NCBI GenBank assembly: GCA_910574455.1
Contig: CAJSYZ010000004.1
Coordinates: 2,791,528 to 2,855,527, forward strand
Source: Trichaptum fuscoviolaceum
Taxonomy: Eukaryota > Basidiomycota > Agaricomycetes > Hymenochaetales > Trichaptaceae
DNA length: 64,000 nucleotides
Direction of reading: 5' to 3'
Shown: positions 31,195 to 43,253 of the stretch, one piece after another
Layout: every line of letters begins with the position of its first letter
Position numbering within the stretch: the stretch's first letter is position 1
Made by a program: the position numbers and the translations under genes
The notes under the pieces: model-generated
What the model was told of the DNA's origin: nothing
Seen by the model: the letters and a program-made list of their open reading frames with translations, nothing else
Database searches by the model: none

Positions 31195-33243
31195 TAGGGT
31201 GTGGTCTGAGAGAGCGGAGTGGGAGCTGGTGAATGTATCCATCACCTGCTCTGGTGGGATATTGGGCGCAGTCCAGACCATATCGATCGGACAACGCGGC
31301 CCATCTTTACCCGGACAAGTGTCCACATCTGGGTGATGGGCAGGCTCATGTCCATGCTCTCGGAAGAAGTCATCCAAGGGTTGCCCCCTGTTTGACTCGG
31401 CATTGGAACATGGCAACTCTGACCAGGAACGATGCCGGCGATTGAAGTCGCCAGCGATCATTAGGGAAGCAGCTATTGCCGGGGTGAGACTGAAGAGAAA
31501 CGACTCACCTGGGTAAGTGTGGGTTGGGGCTACCCTCTCTGGCGCCTGCTGGCCGTAGTAATTGCAGAGGCGGACAGTGTGGGTAGAGCGAACCTCAATA
31601 GTCAGGACATCAGTGCCATGTGACGCTGCACCGACAATAGACCATGAGTGTGTTGGAAGGGACCGTGAGACGTAAGTAACCACCCGCGGACGGGTGGCCG
31701 GTGGGAGGCAGGGGACGTAACCTGGAATAGAGGGGACATTGAAGACGTCATCTCCATCTGGGTTAGTCAATGAGGGTTGGGTACCGATCTTGTACCAGGG
31801 CGGTTCCTGGATAAGCAATAGGTGTGGGGGGCGGGGGTTGTCAGCAAGAAGAGGAAAAAGAGAATGAATTGCTGCTAATGAGTGGGCAGCATTCCACTGA
31901 AGGACACGGATTGTGTCAGTCATTCTCCTTGCTCCATAGTGTCGTCGGGCGAATCAGAGTCTGAATCGGACTCATCATCGTTTGGTGAGGGGCCATACTT
32001 ACGCCTCTGAGGGCACTTCACAGATGTGGATCTATGAGGGCCTTGGCAGTTAGCGCAGAGACGGGGGTGGGAGCATGGGGTGCCAGCTGGGACAGCTTCC
32101 TGAGCGCAGGTTGGGCACTTCGAGCGGTGATATTTAGTGGCATGCGGGCCAGCGCAATACGCACATGTGATAGGGGCCTTACAGCCCCTGCTGGAATGAC
32201 CAAGCGCCTGGCATCTGTCGCATTGAGAGAAGCCTGGGCGCATTGGTGGGATGGATAAGCGGAGCCGGATTCCAAAGAGCCACACGGTCGGCTTTTTGAG
32301 GAGCTTCTCGCGTATTTCTCCTTTCTCTCTGTCTGCAAAGGTGAAAATAACCGGGCAAATCTCGAGTTTCTCTTTCTCGAGTGCATCCGATTGTGCTGTG
32401 TAATGGGGGGGGACAATGTACTGGAGGTCGCTAAGAATGGGATTGCTGTTAAACTCGGCCAGCAGATCCTCCTGAGTGTACGTCGTCCGCTGACCCTTAG
32501 GAAGAGTAGTGTCCCTGGTAGGGACCATGGAAATCCTAAGGGTGGAGCGCGGACGGACCCGGGTTGCAGTGAGTACCGGCGGCACTTGCATGGTACCCGT
32601 GTAGCAAATGGGAGCCAAGTGAGCACACAGGGCACCCGCATGGCTATCAAGAGCGCTTTCGACCGCCATGCCCTCAGTAGAGCCTGGACGGTTAGTGAAC
32701 GTGCATACAATGCGGCCTTTAGTGTTGAAAACCGCAGACCGCACCAGAAGACGCTTTGTGGTGGGCAGCTCAGCAAAGAAATTACGCACCGCAGTTGTAA
32801 GGGCGGCACCAGACTTGCGCTTGGCTGCTGGGATGTAGGGGTTTGCTGTAAACACCAAGGTCGGCTCCTTGGCATACATCTTGGGTGGTGGGGGTGAGGC
32901 ACGTCCAGAGGAGGGCGCCTTCTTGGGAGTGGTCCTGCCCGTGGCCTTGGAGGCTGGGGTGGTGGTGGCAGGGGGTGCTGGGGCAGCGACAGCTGCCACC
33001 TGAGCGTAGGTGAGTGGTACTGGGGCCGGAGCTACCTGGGGGGGTGGCGGCGGGTTGATGCGAGGGGGGCGAGGTGGAGGCCGGTCGAGTAGAGTCTGCA
33101 CCTGTCTGGAGAGGGTACCAACATCGCTATTCAACTTAGTGATGCCTGCATTCTGCTTCTGCATAACGCGGACATCCTTGATCAGCTGTGTGAGGGCCTT
33201 GTTCATAGTGGCCATGCTCTTGCTGGATGCTGGGTCGTCGTCC
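31195..33243 (-). mobile_element. Tad/L1-like LINE copy L3, upstream part (5' truncated)
   Basis: Starts abruptly at the DDDPAS codons of ORF1 (33243). It carries an open ORF1 from there to 31920 with the seven-C tract intact and all knuckles, then ORF2 from ATG 31923 through the endonuclease motifs AGDFNRRH and SDHTL, where copia B1 is inserted. ORF1 stop and ORF2 start overlap as ATGA. 5' truncation is typical of LINE insertions. Confidence 0.9.
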
Positions 33244-33973
33244 ACTGCTGCCAGCTAGCTGATTGAATGAGATGCAGCATTACTGTACAGCACTTATTGC
33301 ATTCTGCCCAGCAAATGCTGGCTCGCCCTATATAGGGCGAGCAAGCGTTGCTGTACAATGATCAAGGGCATAGGGCCTATGGTTTACCAGACTATATACA
33401 GGGTATGCAGGATATAATGGTCTACCGGCACAAAGGGAGACCAATAGATTGACTATATACCCGTTCAAGCACTTATTAAACAGGTCGGAACAAGGTTCCA
33501 AATGGAGTCAGCACATTACAGCCACATTGCGTGACAGATACATATGCCTCAGCCACCGACAAGTGACAGTATGCCTCAGCCACCGGCGCGTGACAGCTGC
33601 TTCGAACTCACAGGCGCACGTTTCGAAGCGCTCGCGCTCTCAAGCGCTTAATTGACAGTACCATATTTTATTAATGCAGATATTAATTTACGACAGAACA
33701 TGAAATCAAAGCAAAGCGAATCACTTCGCGGACAGGACGGGTTTTTTTTAAAAAAGTTATATTACGGGGTCAGAAGAGCATGCAAGCAGTCGCAGCACGG
33801 CAAGAAGACAAGAAACGAAAGTGAAAGAACGAACATACGACGCAATTTGCAATCGTATGTCGACAACAATATAAGAAACAAAACCATAAAAACATTACGG
33901 ACCTGAAAACTGTCCTCCAGAACGATCGCTGCACGCGAAAGCGAGCCGCCATTGTCGGCCGTAGACCACCCAT
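33244..33973. other. Intergenic region with short inverted repeats
   Basis: No gene recognised. Contains a perfect 22-bp palindrome at 33321-33342 and, around it, related short motifs (CTGTACAGCA near 33282 and TGCTGTACAA near 33349). The rest is the 3' flank of the 891-aa gene. Confidence 0.5.
33321..33342. repeat. Perfect 22-bp palindrome with TATATA core
   Basis: GCTCGCCCTA followed by TATAGGGCGAGC reads the same on both strands. Flanking GCTGTACA-type motifs in inverted arrangement suggest the centre of a small foldback element. No transposase gene is nearby. Confidence 0.85.
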
Positions 33974-36963
33974 TTAGGCACGGGTACGTCGAGCTCGCGA
34001 TGGCCTCGTATTCTCCTGCTCGCCGGAGGAGCGCAGGTTCCTGGGCTTCGTATTTGATTTATCACCGGTGGAGCGCAACGTTCTCGCCTTCACATTCGAA
34101 TGCTCCCGGGTTTCAGTTGTCGCCTTTCGCTTTGTGCTGGACCGCGCATTCGCACGCGCCGAGCCTGTGAGTGGGGGTTGAGACACTTGCGATAGTCCAT
34201 TTCGAAGAATAGCGTCGAGAACGAAAATCACGTCCTCTGCGACGGACTGGTACTCAGCCAGAGCGATACTGTCCAATGCCTCCTCAGCAGAACGCCGCCA
34301 CCAATATAAGCACAGTAAAATGAGGAACAGTCCATTACTGCCGCCAAGACTGGCTTCCGCCCAACATTCGCCACGCGGGATCTGCTGAGAAAGGGGCCAG
34401 TCTTCGACAATGGGAGTGCGCCACTCCGGTTGGATAGTCGTCCACCAACCTCGAACTTCGCTGGGAAAGGATGCGAGGTCGATGGAAGGAGGGACCCTAT
34501 CGATAGGGCGCGCATTTTTTATCCACCACGACACAGCTTCAGGACGGCTTACCGTACCGATACGTTTATCGAACTTTCAAATGAAGTTAGATGTCGGTAT
34601 AAGAATAAAACAGTGGCGCACTCACCGGCTGCCAGGCCATTTCCAATGCGACATAAGCACCCAATATCTTATCCTCCAACTCTCCACGAAAATCCTTTTG
34701 CAGATGCGCCAGGGGAGGACACAGCCATGCTGGGACCTTGGAGAAGTCCAAAGAGTCGAGGTCGGCAGACTGGATGGGTTTCGCAGATGGGACGTCTGAG
34801 GACATGCCAGACGATGCATTCGGCCCACGTGTACTATCTATTGGCGTGGGCGTAACACCAAGATAAGGACGACCGTCATCTGCCACGAGAGCTGAAAGGC
34901 TGGCATGATGGTAAACTTGTGCGGGGGCTTCGTCGTTGAGAGAAGACGGCGAAGTGGAGGAATCTGGGGAGGAGACGATAGTGGAGGATGCTGGCACGCC
35001 GACAGGCACAGAGATTCCCGTAATAGCGTTGCCATCAAGCACGTTTCCGGATACCGGTTGATGGACTTCAAGTTCACCAGACTCGGACCTGGGCTCACAG
35101 TCACTCGTTATGGTCACGGTGGCAACGGTTGCGCCGGTAATAGAATCACCGACTGGTGCCGGGACACCGGGGACGGAAATAGAGTCCCTCTCAGCGTCGT
35201 CGATTCTCTTCTCTACACTGTACGTCAAATTTCATTAATACTCAGCTTTCTCAACATCACCAAAACTCACTATGAAATATCTTGCTTTGATAATCTGGGT
35301 CGATGCTCGCGAGGCGGCAAGGCAGCTCGAGTTCGAGCAACAGAGAACTCGCGATCGTCTTCTGGCTCCGGCTCTTTATCTTCACCTCCTCGAGGCCTCG
35401 TAGCCAATCGACCTTTCGCCTCTTCGAGGCCAAGCTCCATCAATATACGTGCGTTCCTTGCCATATTAGCCAGCCGCTCTAGCTCGATTTCTGACAGCCA
35501 TTTTCCCTCCGCAGTTTTGTACAGCGTTAGACCACCAGCATCCACTTTTGAATCGACGATTAGACGGTTAGGAGGTAATGCCGGTGAGAAAATATCCATA
35601 GCATCGTCATCGTCATTGGCATTAACAGTGTATCGGGCCTCGTCTAACGATGAATCTTCCGGGATTTCAATGCTCGCATTGGAGCTGAGCGACACTTGAG
35701 AGGTGGCTTCATCAACGTTGTGGACGCGCTCGTGTGCAGTCGTCTTCTTGCGTGCTGGCATTTTTTTGTGTGAAGTCGACTTTCGAGAAGCGCTGGGGAT
35801 AGAGGGAGGGAGAACGGGGGTTGGATTTGTCGATGATGGTCCCGTGCTTGCTGAAACTTCACTGAATGGTACGTTTGCTACCTCCTCCCGCTCTTCAGCA
35901 GCTGTTAATCTATAAGTTAGTTCTATTGTCTTGCTCGCAGATGAGATACTCACTAAAGCACGCTTTCGCGAATGCCTTGAACGTATCATGGACGTCGCTC
36001 TTGTATGCTGGATGATGGTGTTTGAAACCTTTCTTGCCCACAACTGTTTTCCCGGCCGTTATACTGGTACGTATGCATTTAGCTTTCGTTTCATCGACAA
36101 GCACAGATTAACTTACGTGAACATAACCAACCTCCCATCCCTCTGAGGCTCAGGTCCAGCAAGCAAGAAGTGAGACTTGAGTCCGGTAACTTCCTCAATG
36201 TCTTTCGCGACTTCGGTCAGGACAGCTTCAACGTTGTCAATCGCGCTAATAATTTGTTGAGTTCCAATTCCAATTCATGCCTTAATTGATTACTCACCAT
36301 TGTTTCTCTCGAGCCGCAATGCGACGCAACTGTTCGCTCTCGTCGAGATCCTCCTCATCTGGCAGGAGCATCGATGGCCTTTCAGCGTCCTCCGTGGGTA
36401 GCGCATTGCGATAATGTTCGACTTCGGCCTTCACGTTGTCCGGTTCATCGTCGAAAATTTGCGACATCCGCTTATTCCTGAAGGCGAGTTTGTCCTTCTT
36501 TTGCAGTCCAGGTTCGTTCTTTCGCTTTTCCTCCCATTCCGCGTCTATGGTCTCCTTCCATCTACTTGTATAGTAGAGCTCGGAGTAAGCTTGAACAGGC
36601 TGAAGTTTCTGACGCCTCTTCTGTTCCAGTTTACCGCGCAGAAGGCCACGGAAGGTCGCTCGTGTGGCCCTTCTCAATACACCTGTCTTCTTGCCACGAC
36701 CGCCGCTATGGTTGTTAAGCCATGCGCTGACTTGCTATTCACAAGATAAGTAAGAAGTAAATCCAAATCAATTGAAGCTCACATACTTTCTTCTCGGCAG
36801 CCATCTTAGCCTCATCTGGTTGAGGGAATTTTTTGAAATACCTCTCATGCAGGTCCGCCATATACGACCGAGTCATGTTGTGCTCCTGTGCAGTCTCGTA
36901 GGAAGGGATACTATTCGACAGAAAGATGAAACGAGCTTCATCAGTCCAACGGCGTCCTGGCAT
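33974..36963 (-). CDS. Basidiomycete-type hypothetical protein, 891 aa, 7 exons
   Basis: Function unknown. The complement of 36787-36963, 36298-36734, 36117-36245, 35954-36063, 35271-35901, 34626-35217 and 33974-34573 gives 2676 nt (891 codons plus stop) with all phases matching. The six introns are 52-53 nt, all GT-AG. The start MPGRRWTDE at 36963 begins a basic helical region (RRWTDEARFIFL, VSAWLNNH, then a Lys/Arg-rich stretch), a layout I recall from large expanded families of uncharacterised Agaricomycete proteins that look SANT- or homeodomain-like. The middle is acidic, Ser/Thr/Pro-rich and disordered. The C-terminal third has SWWIKNARPIDR, a hydrophobic GGSNGLFLILLCLYWW segment and a very basic tail. 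DNA binding is possible but unproven. Divergent from the gene at 43628. Confidence 0.85.
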
Positions 36964-37712
36964 GGCTGGGATATGAGAAATAGTGAATCTGGGGAGGTTT
37001 GAACGCTGATTAGCAACAGAGCAGGAAGGATCGCACTGGTAAGTCATCTTGAAGAATATATATCATATAATGACCATATTTTCACTTAGATTTTGACAAT
37101 GTGGCACTTCGTGAATCCTGCAATTTTTCCCGAGTAACTCTTCGTAACCGAAGAGCTAGGATATTCCGACTGTCGCGGATTCGCCAGCAATTGGTCTCAA
37201 TTTTGCCCACCGCCGCCGTCTCTTGCTCTGTTAGAAAATTATCTGTGGAACACGTGTGGTGCGGCGGCGCTTCGGTTGTGTAGAATTCGGCTTATTCTTT
37301 GATAGTGTAGTGAGTTCATATGCCTTTATAATGTGTTAAACTAGAAATTGAACATCATCTGCTTAATTTGTGTACAGTACGATATTAGGCCAATAAGTTA
37401 GACACGCTGCAAATAATATCTCTGGTACGTTTGTGTTATGAGCTTTGAACTAAAGAGCCTCTGAGAGATTCACTGTTAGTCGAACAGCCTTTGCTACAGT
37501 GGACCCGAAGAGACACTCGCTATATATATATTGAGAGAATCACTACAAGTTGTCGTCCACTTATGGCTCAAGGCCTCCCATTTATGTAGGTGTATCCTTG
37601 GTCATTCCTGCATGTGGCTGACATCTTTATCCATGGAGTATAGCCGCTGTCCCATACAGGCAGTAATTTGGCTTCGAAACAACTACTTCCGCGGAGTTTT
37701 CGATGTTTAGTG
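36964..37712. promoter_or_regulatory. Remaining left half of a divergent promoter region
   Basis: About 750 bases upstream of the 891-aa gene, with no ORF of note. Before copia B2 inserted, this region and 43521-43627 formed a single spacer of roughly 0.86 kb between two divergently transcribed genes. Confidence 0.5.
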
Positions 37713-37973
37713 TGTTGAAGTGACTTATTCCTCTCTATTTATCTCTTCTTATTGTTCTTTACATTTATTCATTACTTCATTCACGGACTCTTAGTACACT
37801 AGCGTGGGAACATTTAACCCCCTAAGAAAGTAACATATATACTGCAGTGATACGTCCCTGTGCACCTTTAGCACTTACACTATCACTGCAGGTATGTAAT
37901 TATTATATGTTAGATTTAGAATACAGCACTTACACTATCACTGCAGACTCTGTTTGGAAGTGTGCCGTTTACA
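37713..37973 (+). repeat. Copia B2 5' LTR
   Basis: As for B1, with a 1-bp deletion near 37951. It retains the hairpin arm, both 22-bp repeats and the GTATGT donor-like site. Confidence 0.95.
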
Positions 37974-39453
37974 GGTTATGAGCCTTGGGCAGTAGCCCAA
38001 GTGAAAACTTCAACAACACCCCTTCTCAACCTCCTCAGCAATCCTCCCACCGCTTTTGGACGCTTTTCCGACACATCCACTGATCGGATTTCGCTCTAAT
38101 TTGGAGGATACATTGTTGGAACTGGAAGGATTGGTTGTACGAAGTTTCAGGGCTATCGGTGTAGTTCTTGCCGTTCTACATCACTTTTAGTGCTCACCAT
38201 ATTGGCATTGAGTCTCCCCCTCATTCTTCAACATCCGTCGATTCGTTCGCGCTCTCCTTGCGCACACACGTCGTTCTACACTAGGACACACACCTCACGA
38301 AGTTTCGAACGTGTTGGAGAAGATTTGGGGCTTCTAGACTGTTATCAGTGTCAGACCTCACCCTCATCATCCATTTTCGCCCCTCTTCGACGATTGCCGA
38401 ACAACCACTGGGCCGATCTCTGCGCGCAGACCACCATTCTCTTCTGCTCGACGCACCCTTTCCATACGTGCAACAATCGCGCCGATCCGTTGAGTTTTGA
38501 GCTCACAGCGGCCTTGTTGGTTCGACATCTCCACCACTACACTTTCCCCTTGTGGCCGAAAACATCGCCCATAACTCGGGCTTGATTCAAGCCTTCACCA
38601 AACCGAGACCACCCTCATCTTCGTCTTCTCGAGGGCTTTCCTATCGCCCAACTCTCGCTCGATTCGGCGCAAAACTCATCAATCGCCGGCACTATCTTCG
38701 GGACAGCTAGGGTAGCAGTAACAGTTGATAGCTCGCCGCCTGCACTCCCCATTTGGGCTGCACTTTCATCTGCTGCTTGCTTACTCTGGTTATTCCTGGG
38801 GCTCGCCCATATCTCCGCATCCACGGAGGCGATTCGCTCGCGCATAGCACCGTTGTGCTCAGCGCTTTGAGCCCATACAGGACGTGCATAGCGCGTTCCT
38901 TGTTTCCCATCGCACGCGACAGTGTGTCACGTCTTGCAATCAGTGCAAGCACTAGTGTGGTATTGTTTCTGCATTTCAAGGGTTATTTCCCTGCCTGCTT
39001 CACATTCCTACGACTGCAAAAGCTCGCCCCCCGGCCTTTGTTCGCCGGTTGTGACTTGTTCACTTAAGCTTAGAGCCTCTTTGCATCAGCGGTGCCTGCG
39101 GGGTCTTTCATTAGACCGACAGACCAGCACTGTCTAGCGGACACTGTGACTGCATTACTCCTCTACACAAAGAAGCACCTGTCCAGGGCGGCCCCCATAC
39201 TGTACCCTGTCATATCTCACGCACGTGAACTCACCCCAGGGGATCCGTGCAAGTGAGCCTTCGTCCACGTGAAGGCTCATTGAGTTTGACGGCTCTCACT
39301 GTGTGTGGATAGTAGTGCAGCAGCATTGCACATCCATCGCCTTGATACTGCCTCCAATACACAGCCATCTTCTATCTGCACTGTGCAGACAGACCACTGC
39401 TCCGTCCTCAACCCTATCCTATTCCTTTGCTCACTCCACTGCACGCTCACACA
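37974..39453 (+). other. Copia B2 primer-binding site and leader without Gag
   Basis: Same organisation as in B1: GGTTATGAGCC at 37974-37984, adjacent hairpin, then about 1.45 kb lacking any Gag domain. On the minus strand, 38615-38870 carries an amino-acid-like open frame (MRERIASVDAEIW) preserved in all three B copies. Confidence 0.7.
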
Positions 39454-42400
39454 ATGACTATGCACAACAACTCTAAGTCAGCCTCGCGCCGCCGTAAGCT
39501 CAAGTGCACCTTCTGCACCTGCCTTGGTCACCATTACACCAAGTGCTACAAGCGCCAAGATGCCCTTGCAGACATCATTGCTCGTGATAGCCTTACTGCT
39601 GTTGGTAGCAAAGACAAGGATATGGGAACTGCTGCTGCTAAAGCAAAGGATCCCGAGATCTCATTCTCGGAAGGCATAAATCACATGCAGGATACAACTG
39701 CCTTCGACTCTGCTCTCTCCATGACTGCGTCCACCAAGTGGATCGTTGACACAGGCGCCACCAGCCACATGACACCCCATCGAGACTGGTTTACTGAATA
39801 TCAGCCATACCGCACGTCAATCCGCCTTGCTGACAACCATATTGTCTACTCTGCAGGCGTTGGCACAGTTACCTTTCAGCCCATCATTGATGGCAAACCA
39901 ACACGGGAGTTAGCATTCTCTCGAGTGCTTCATGTGCCTGACCTACAGAACAATCTCTTGTCGGCCCTGTTCCTCTCTCGCTCCAAGCAATTCACCATCA
40001 TCATCAACAACCACTCCATACTCTTCCAGCGCAACAAACAGACACTCTTCACCGCAACGGTCAATCACAATCACACTGCCACTCTCAATGGCCATGTTAT
40101 TATACCGTCTTCTGCGCTTGCGACCTTTACTCAGTCTTACCCCATTGACTGGACACTGTGGCACCGGCGCCTTGCACATCTAAACCATGCAGATGTGCAG
40201 CGCCTATACAATGAGCACCTTGTGAGAGGCATGGTTGTCAAATCAAAGGCATTACCAGATGCAATATGCGAACCCTGTCTTGCGGGCAAACTTCATCGGG
40301 CCAAAGTGCCTAAGAAAGCCAACACTCGGGCCACTGCGGTTTTGCAGTTAGTGCACTCTGATGTGCATGGCCCCCTCCGCACTCAGTCAAGACATGGGTA
40401 TAAATACTGGATCACCTTTATTGATGATTACAGTCGCGCCTGGGTTGTACTTCCGCTGAAGAAGAAGAGTGAAGCGTTTGGCGCGTTTCAGAAGTTTATG
40501 GCATATGCAGAGAACCAGACTGGCGTCCGCATAAAAGCCATACGCGATGACAAAGGAGGCGAATACATGCCTAAAGCATGGGATGAACTATGCCTTAAGA
40601 AAGGCATCCAGCGACAACACACTGTGCGCAACGAGCCTCACCAAAACGGTGTTGCTGAGCGCGCTAACCGCACCATCTCGGAGGGCATCACTGCCATGCT
40701 CAATGAGGCGCGTCTCCCTCCCACATTCTGGTGGGATGCAGTGTCCACCTTTGTCCATACACGGAACCGTTCTCCCACATCTGCTAATGTCAACTTTGCT
40801 ACTCCGCTCTCTCTCTGGCAAAAATCTAAGCCAGATGTCACTCATCTTCGCGTCTTTGGATGTACTGCATATGTGAATCTGCAGAAGGATCAGCGCAAGC
40901 AACTGGAGCCACACTATAGCAAGTGCATCTTTATTGGCTACCCCGCTGAGTACAAAGGCTGGCTATTCTGGAATCCTGTCACTCAGAAGGAAATCATCAG
41001 CGACTCTGCTGTCTTTGATGAAAGTAAATTCCCTGGCAACTCAAAAACGCCAGTTGATCTGAGGCTTGAAGCGGATGACCTAGATCAGGGGGGGCTACAA
41101 CACTTCATCGTTGATGACTCCGATGATGAGTCCGATGATCTACCTCCTCCGCGTCAGCCACCTCCAGACAATGACAGTGATGACAATGACATACCACCTC
41201 GTCAACCAACTCCAGACATACCAGAGCCACCTCCTGCTGCACCTGATCCGCCTGCACATAAACCGCCATCTCCTCCACCAGCACCTCGCATCAAGCGTGA
41301 ATCCACTCCTCCTGCCTCTCCTACACCAAAGCGCGCCAGGCCAAGCATACCATGGCCTAAAATGCCACATACTCTCACTCCGCGTCCTTACTTCACCAGA
41401 CGCGACGCTCTCATCAACCCACTCATGGACTATCCAGGCAGACGCATACCACGCCCTGCTGAACCGCCAGCCAGACATTCTGAGGAACCACCAGTTGGGC
41501 AATCTCAGTCACCTGAACCATCCTCAGATGATCCATTGGATTTCACCCATGGATATGATGATGACACAATGTCAGTTGATGATGAGGAGCTGCTGCTTAC
41601 GTTTGAAGAGGCGTTTGAGCACATGCTAGAGACATCTGAGAATGCACTTGCGGCTAATAGCGGAGAACCACTTCAGTGGAAAGATATCAAAGGCAGACAT
41701 GATGCGCATGATTGGGAGCAAGCAGCGGCAGAGGAGTTCATGAGTCTCATTGAGAATGGGACATTTGAGCCGGTTAGACTGCCAGAAGGAAGGAAGGCCA
41801 TTGGAAACCGCTGGGTGTTTAAGCTGAAGAGAAAGGCTGATGGATCTGTTGACCGGTACAAAGCGCGACTTGTTGCTAAGGGATTCTCCCAACGTCCGGG
41901 ACTTGAATTCTCTCAAGTGTTTGCGCCTACAGCCAAGTGGGCAGCACTGCGCGCTATCCTGGCGCTTGCAGCAATTGAGAACCTTGAGTTGTACAGTCTT
42001 GACATCTCAACTGCGTTTCTCAATGGCGAAATGGACCATGATGTCTACATGCAACAACCGGAAGGATTCAAGGAGCACTTTGGGCGTGGCTATGTGCTGA
42101 AGCTTGTCAAGTCTCTCTATGGCTTAAAGCAGGCTGGCAGACAGTGGCACAAGAAACTCAACTCTGTGCTACAAGGCATGTCATTTGCGCTTGTCAGATG
42201 TGACCACAGTATTTGGGTCTACAAGCGGGGTGATGTGCGCATCATCATACCCGTCTATGTGGATGACATGACCATTGCCTGCAAGCATAAGGACAACTAT
42301 GAGTTTGTCAAAGATGAGCTAGCCAAGCACTTCAAGCTGCATGACCTGGGACCAACTTCATTCCTACTGGGCGTTCACATTCAGAGAAACCGGAAAACAC

Positions 42401-43230
42401 GTACTCTCACCATTTCTCAGCGCCAGTATATCATTGACATTCTGGAGCGCTTCAACCTTGGTTCATGCAGCACGGTCACCACTCCTCTACCAGAAGGCCT
42501 TAAGCTCAGCAAGGACATGGAGCCCAAGACTAAGAAAGAACTTGCGGAAATGCAAAATATTCCCTACAGTCAACTAGTTGGCGCCCTCATGTATCTAGCC
42601 ACAGCAACCCGGCCTGATATTGCCTATGCAGTTGGTGTCCTTGCTCGCTACATGTCTAATCCTGGCATGGCCCACTGGAAAGCAGCTAAACACCTATGCC
42701 GGTATCTCCAGGGGACTAAGGACATGCGAATCACATATGCGCCTGATCCAAATGCTGATGAGCTGTTTACTACATACTCTGATGCAGATCATGGCGGCAA
42801 TGTTGACAATGGCAGGTCCACCTCTGGGATGGTTGTGAAGATGGGAACTGGTGCAATTAGCTGGGCAAGCAAATTGCAAGGCATTGTTACGCTTTCTACT
42901 ACAGAAGCAGAGTTTGTCTCAGCTTGTTCAGCAGGACAAGAGATTCTCTGGCTTCGCAACTTGTTTTCTGAATTTGGCTATACTTTTGATTCACCTTCTA
43001 CACTCTATGTTGACAACCAATCTGCCATTGCTGTTGCTAATAATCCAGAGCACCATGGCCGGATGAAGCATCTTGATCTTCGCTACTACTGGCTTAGAGA
43101 TGCGGTTGAATATGGATATATTTCTATTGTTTATCTTTCTACTGCTGACATGCCTGCTGACATTATGACCAAAGCTCTTGGGCGGGTCAAAGTGCAGACT
43201 ATGTGCAGTTTACTTGGACTTCAAAAATAG
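39454..43230 (+). CDS. Copia B2 Pol polyprotein (1258 aa), no capsid domain
   Basis: Open frame from ATG 39454 (MTMHNNSK). It begins with a basic stretch and one zinc knuckle (C18-X2-C21-X4-H26-X4-C31), then protease (WIVDTGATSH, residues about 95-104), integrase with HHCC and the D, D, E residues (HSDVHG, RDDKGGEY, NGVAERANR), an acidic/proline-rich linker, RT (KARLVAKGFSQ, YVDD) and RNase H (YSDADHGG, STTEAEF, DNQSAIAVA), ending LGLQK. Family A has about 270 residues of Gag before its knuckle; B has none, and the leader encodes none. It is either non-autonomous for capsid or uses a Gag supplied by A or a master copy. RT and RNase H are clearly related to A. Confidence 0.95.
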   Translation: MTMHNNSKSASRRRKLKCTFCTCLGHHYTKCYKRQDALADIIARDSLTAVGSKDKDMGTAAAKAKDPEISFSEGINHMQDTTAFDSALSMTASTKWIVDTGATSHMTPHRDWFTEYQPYRTSIRLADNHIVYSAGVGTVTFQPIIDGKPTRELAFSRVLHVPDLQNNLLSALFLSRSKQFTIIINNHSILFQRNKQTLFTATVNHNHTATLNGHVIIPSSALATFTQSYPIDWTLWHRRLAHLNHADVQRLYNEHLVRGMVVKSKALPDAICEPCLAGKLHRAKVPKKANTRATAVLQLVHSDVHGPLRTQSRHGYKYWITFIDDYSRAWVVLPLKKKSEAFGAFQKFMAYAENQTGVRIKAIRDDKGGEYMPKAWDELCLKKGIQRQHTVRNEPHQNGVAERANRTISEGITAMLNEARLPPTFWWDAVSTFVHTRNRSPTSANVNFATPLSLWQKSKPDVTHLRVFGCTAYVNLQKDQRKQLEPHYSKCIFIGYPAEYKGWLFWNPVTQKEIISDSAVFDESKFPGNSKTPVDLRLEADDLDQGGLQHFIVDDSDDESDDLPPPRQPPPDNDSDDNDIPPRQPTPDIPEPPPAAPDPPAHKPPSPPPAPRIKRESTPPASPTPKRARPSIPWPKMPHTLTPRPYFTRRDALINPLMDYPGRRIPRPAEPPARHSEEPPVGQSQSPEPSSDDPLDFTHGYDDDTMSVDDEELLLTFEEAFEHMLETSENALAANSGEPLQWKDIKGRHDAHDWEQAAAEEFMSLIENGTFEPVRLPEGRKAIGNRWVFKLKRKADGSVDRYKARLVAKGFSQRPGLEFSQVFAPTAKWAALRAILALAAIENLELYSLDISTAFLNGEMDHDVYMQQPEGFKEHFGRGYVLKLVKSLYGLKQAGRQWHKKLNSVLQGMSFALVRCDHSIWVYKRGDVRIIIPVYVDDMTIACKHKDNYEFVKDELAKHFKLHDLGPTSFLLGVHIQRNRKTRTLTISQRQYIIDILERFNLGSCSTVTTPLPEGLKLSKDMEPKTKKELAEMQNIPYSQLVGALMYLATATRPDIAYAVGVLARYMSNPGMAHWKAAKHLCRYLQGTKDMRITYAPDPNADELFTTYSDADHGGNVDNGRSTSGMVVKMGTGAISWASKLQGIVTLSTTEAEFVSACSAGQEILWLRNLFSEFGYTFDSPSTLYVDNQSAIAVANNPEHHGRMKHLDLRYYWLRDAVEYGYISIVYLSTADMPADIMTKALGRVKVQTMCSLLGLQK

Positions 43231-43253
43231 AGATGACTTCGGTCAGGGGGGAG

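Noticed and set aside
33652..33906. 84-codon plus-strand frame
   Set aside because: Lys/Asn/Arg-rich AT-driven frame with no start context or homologue in view.
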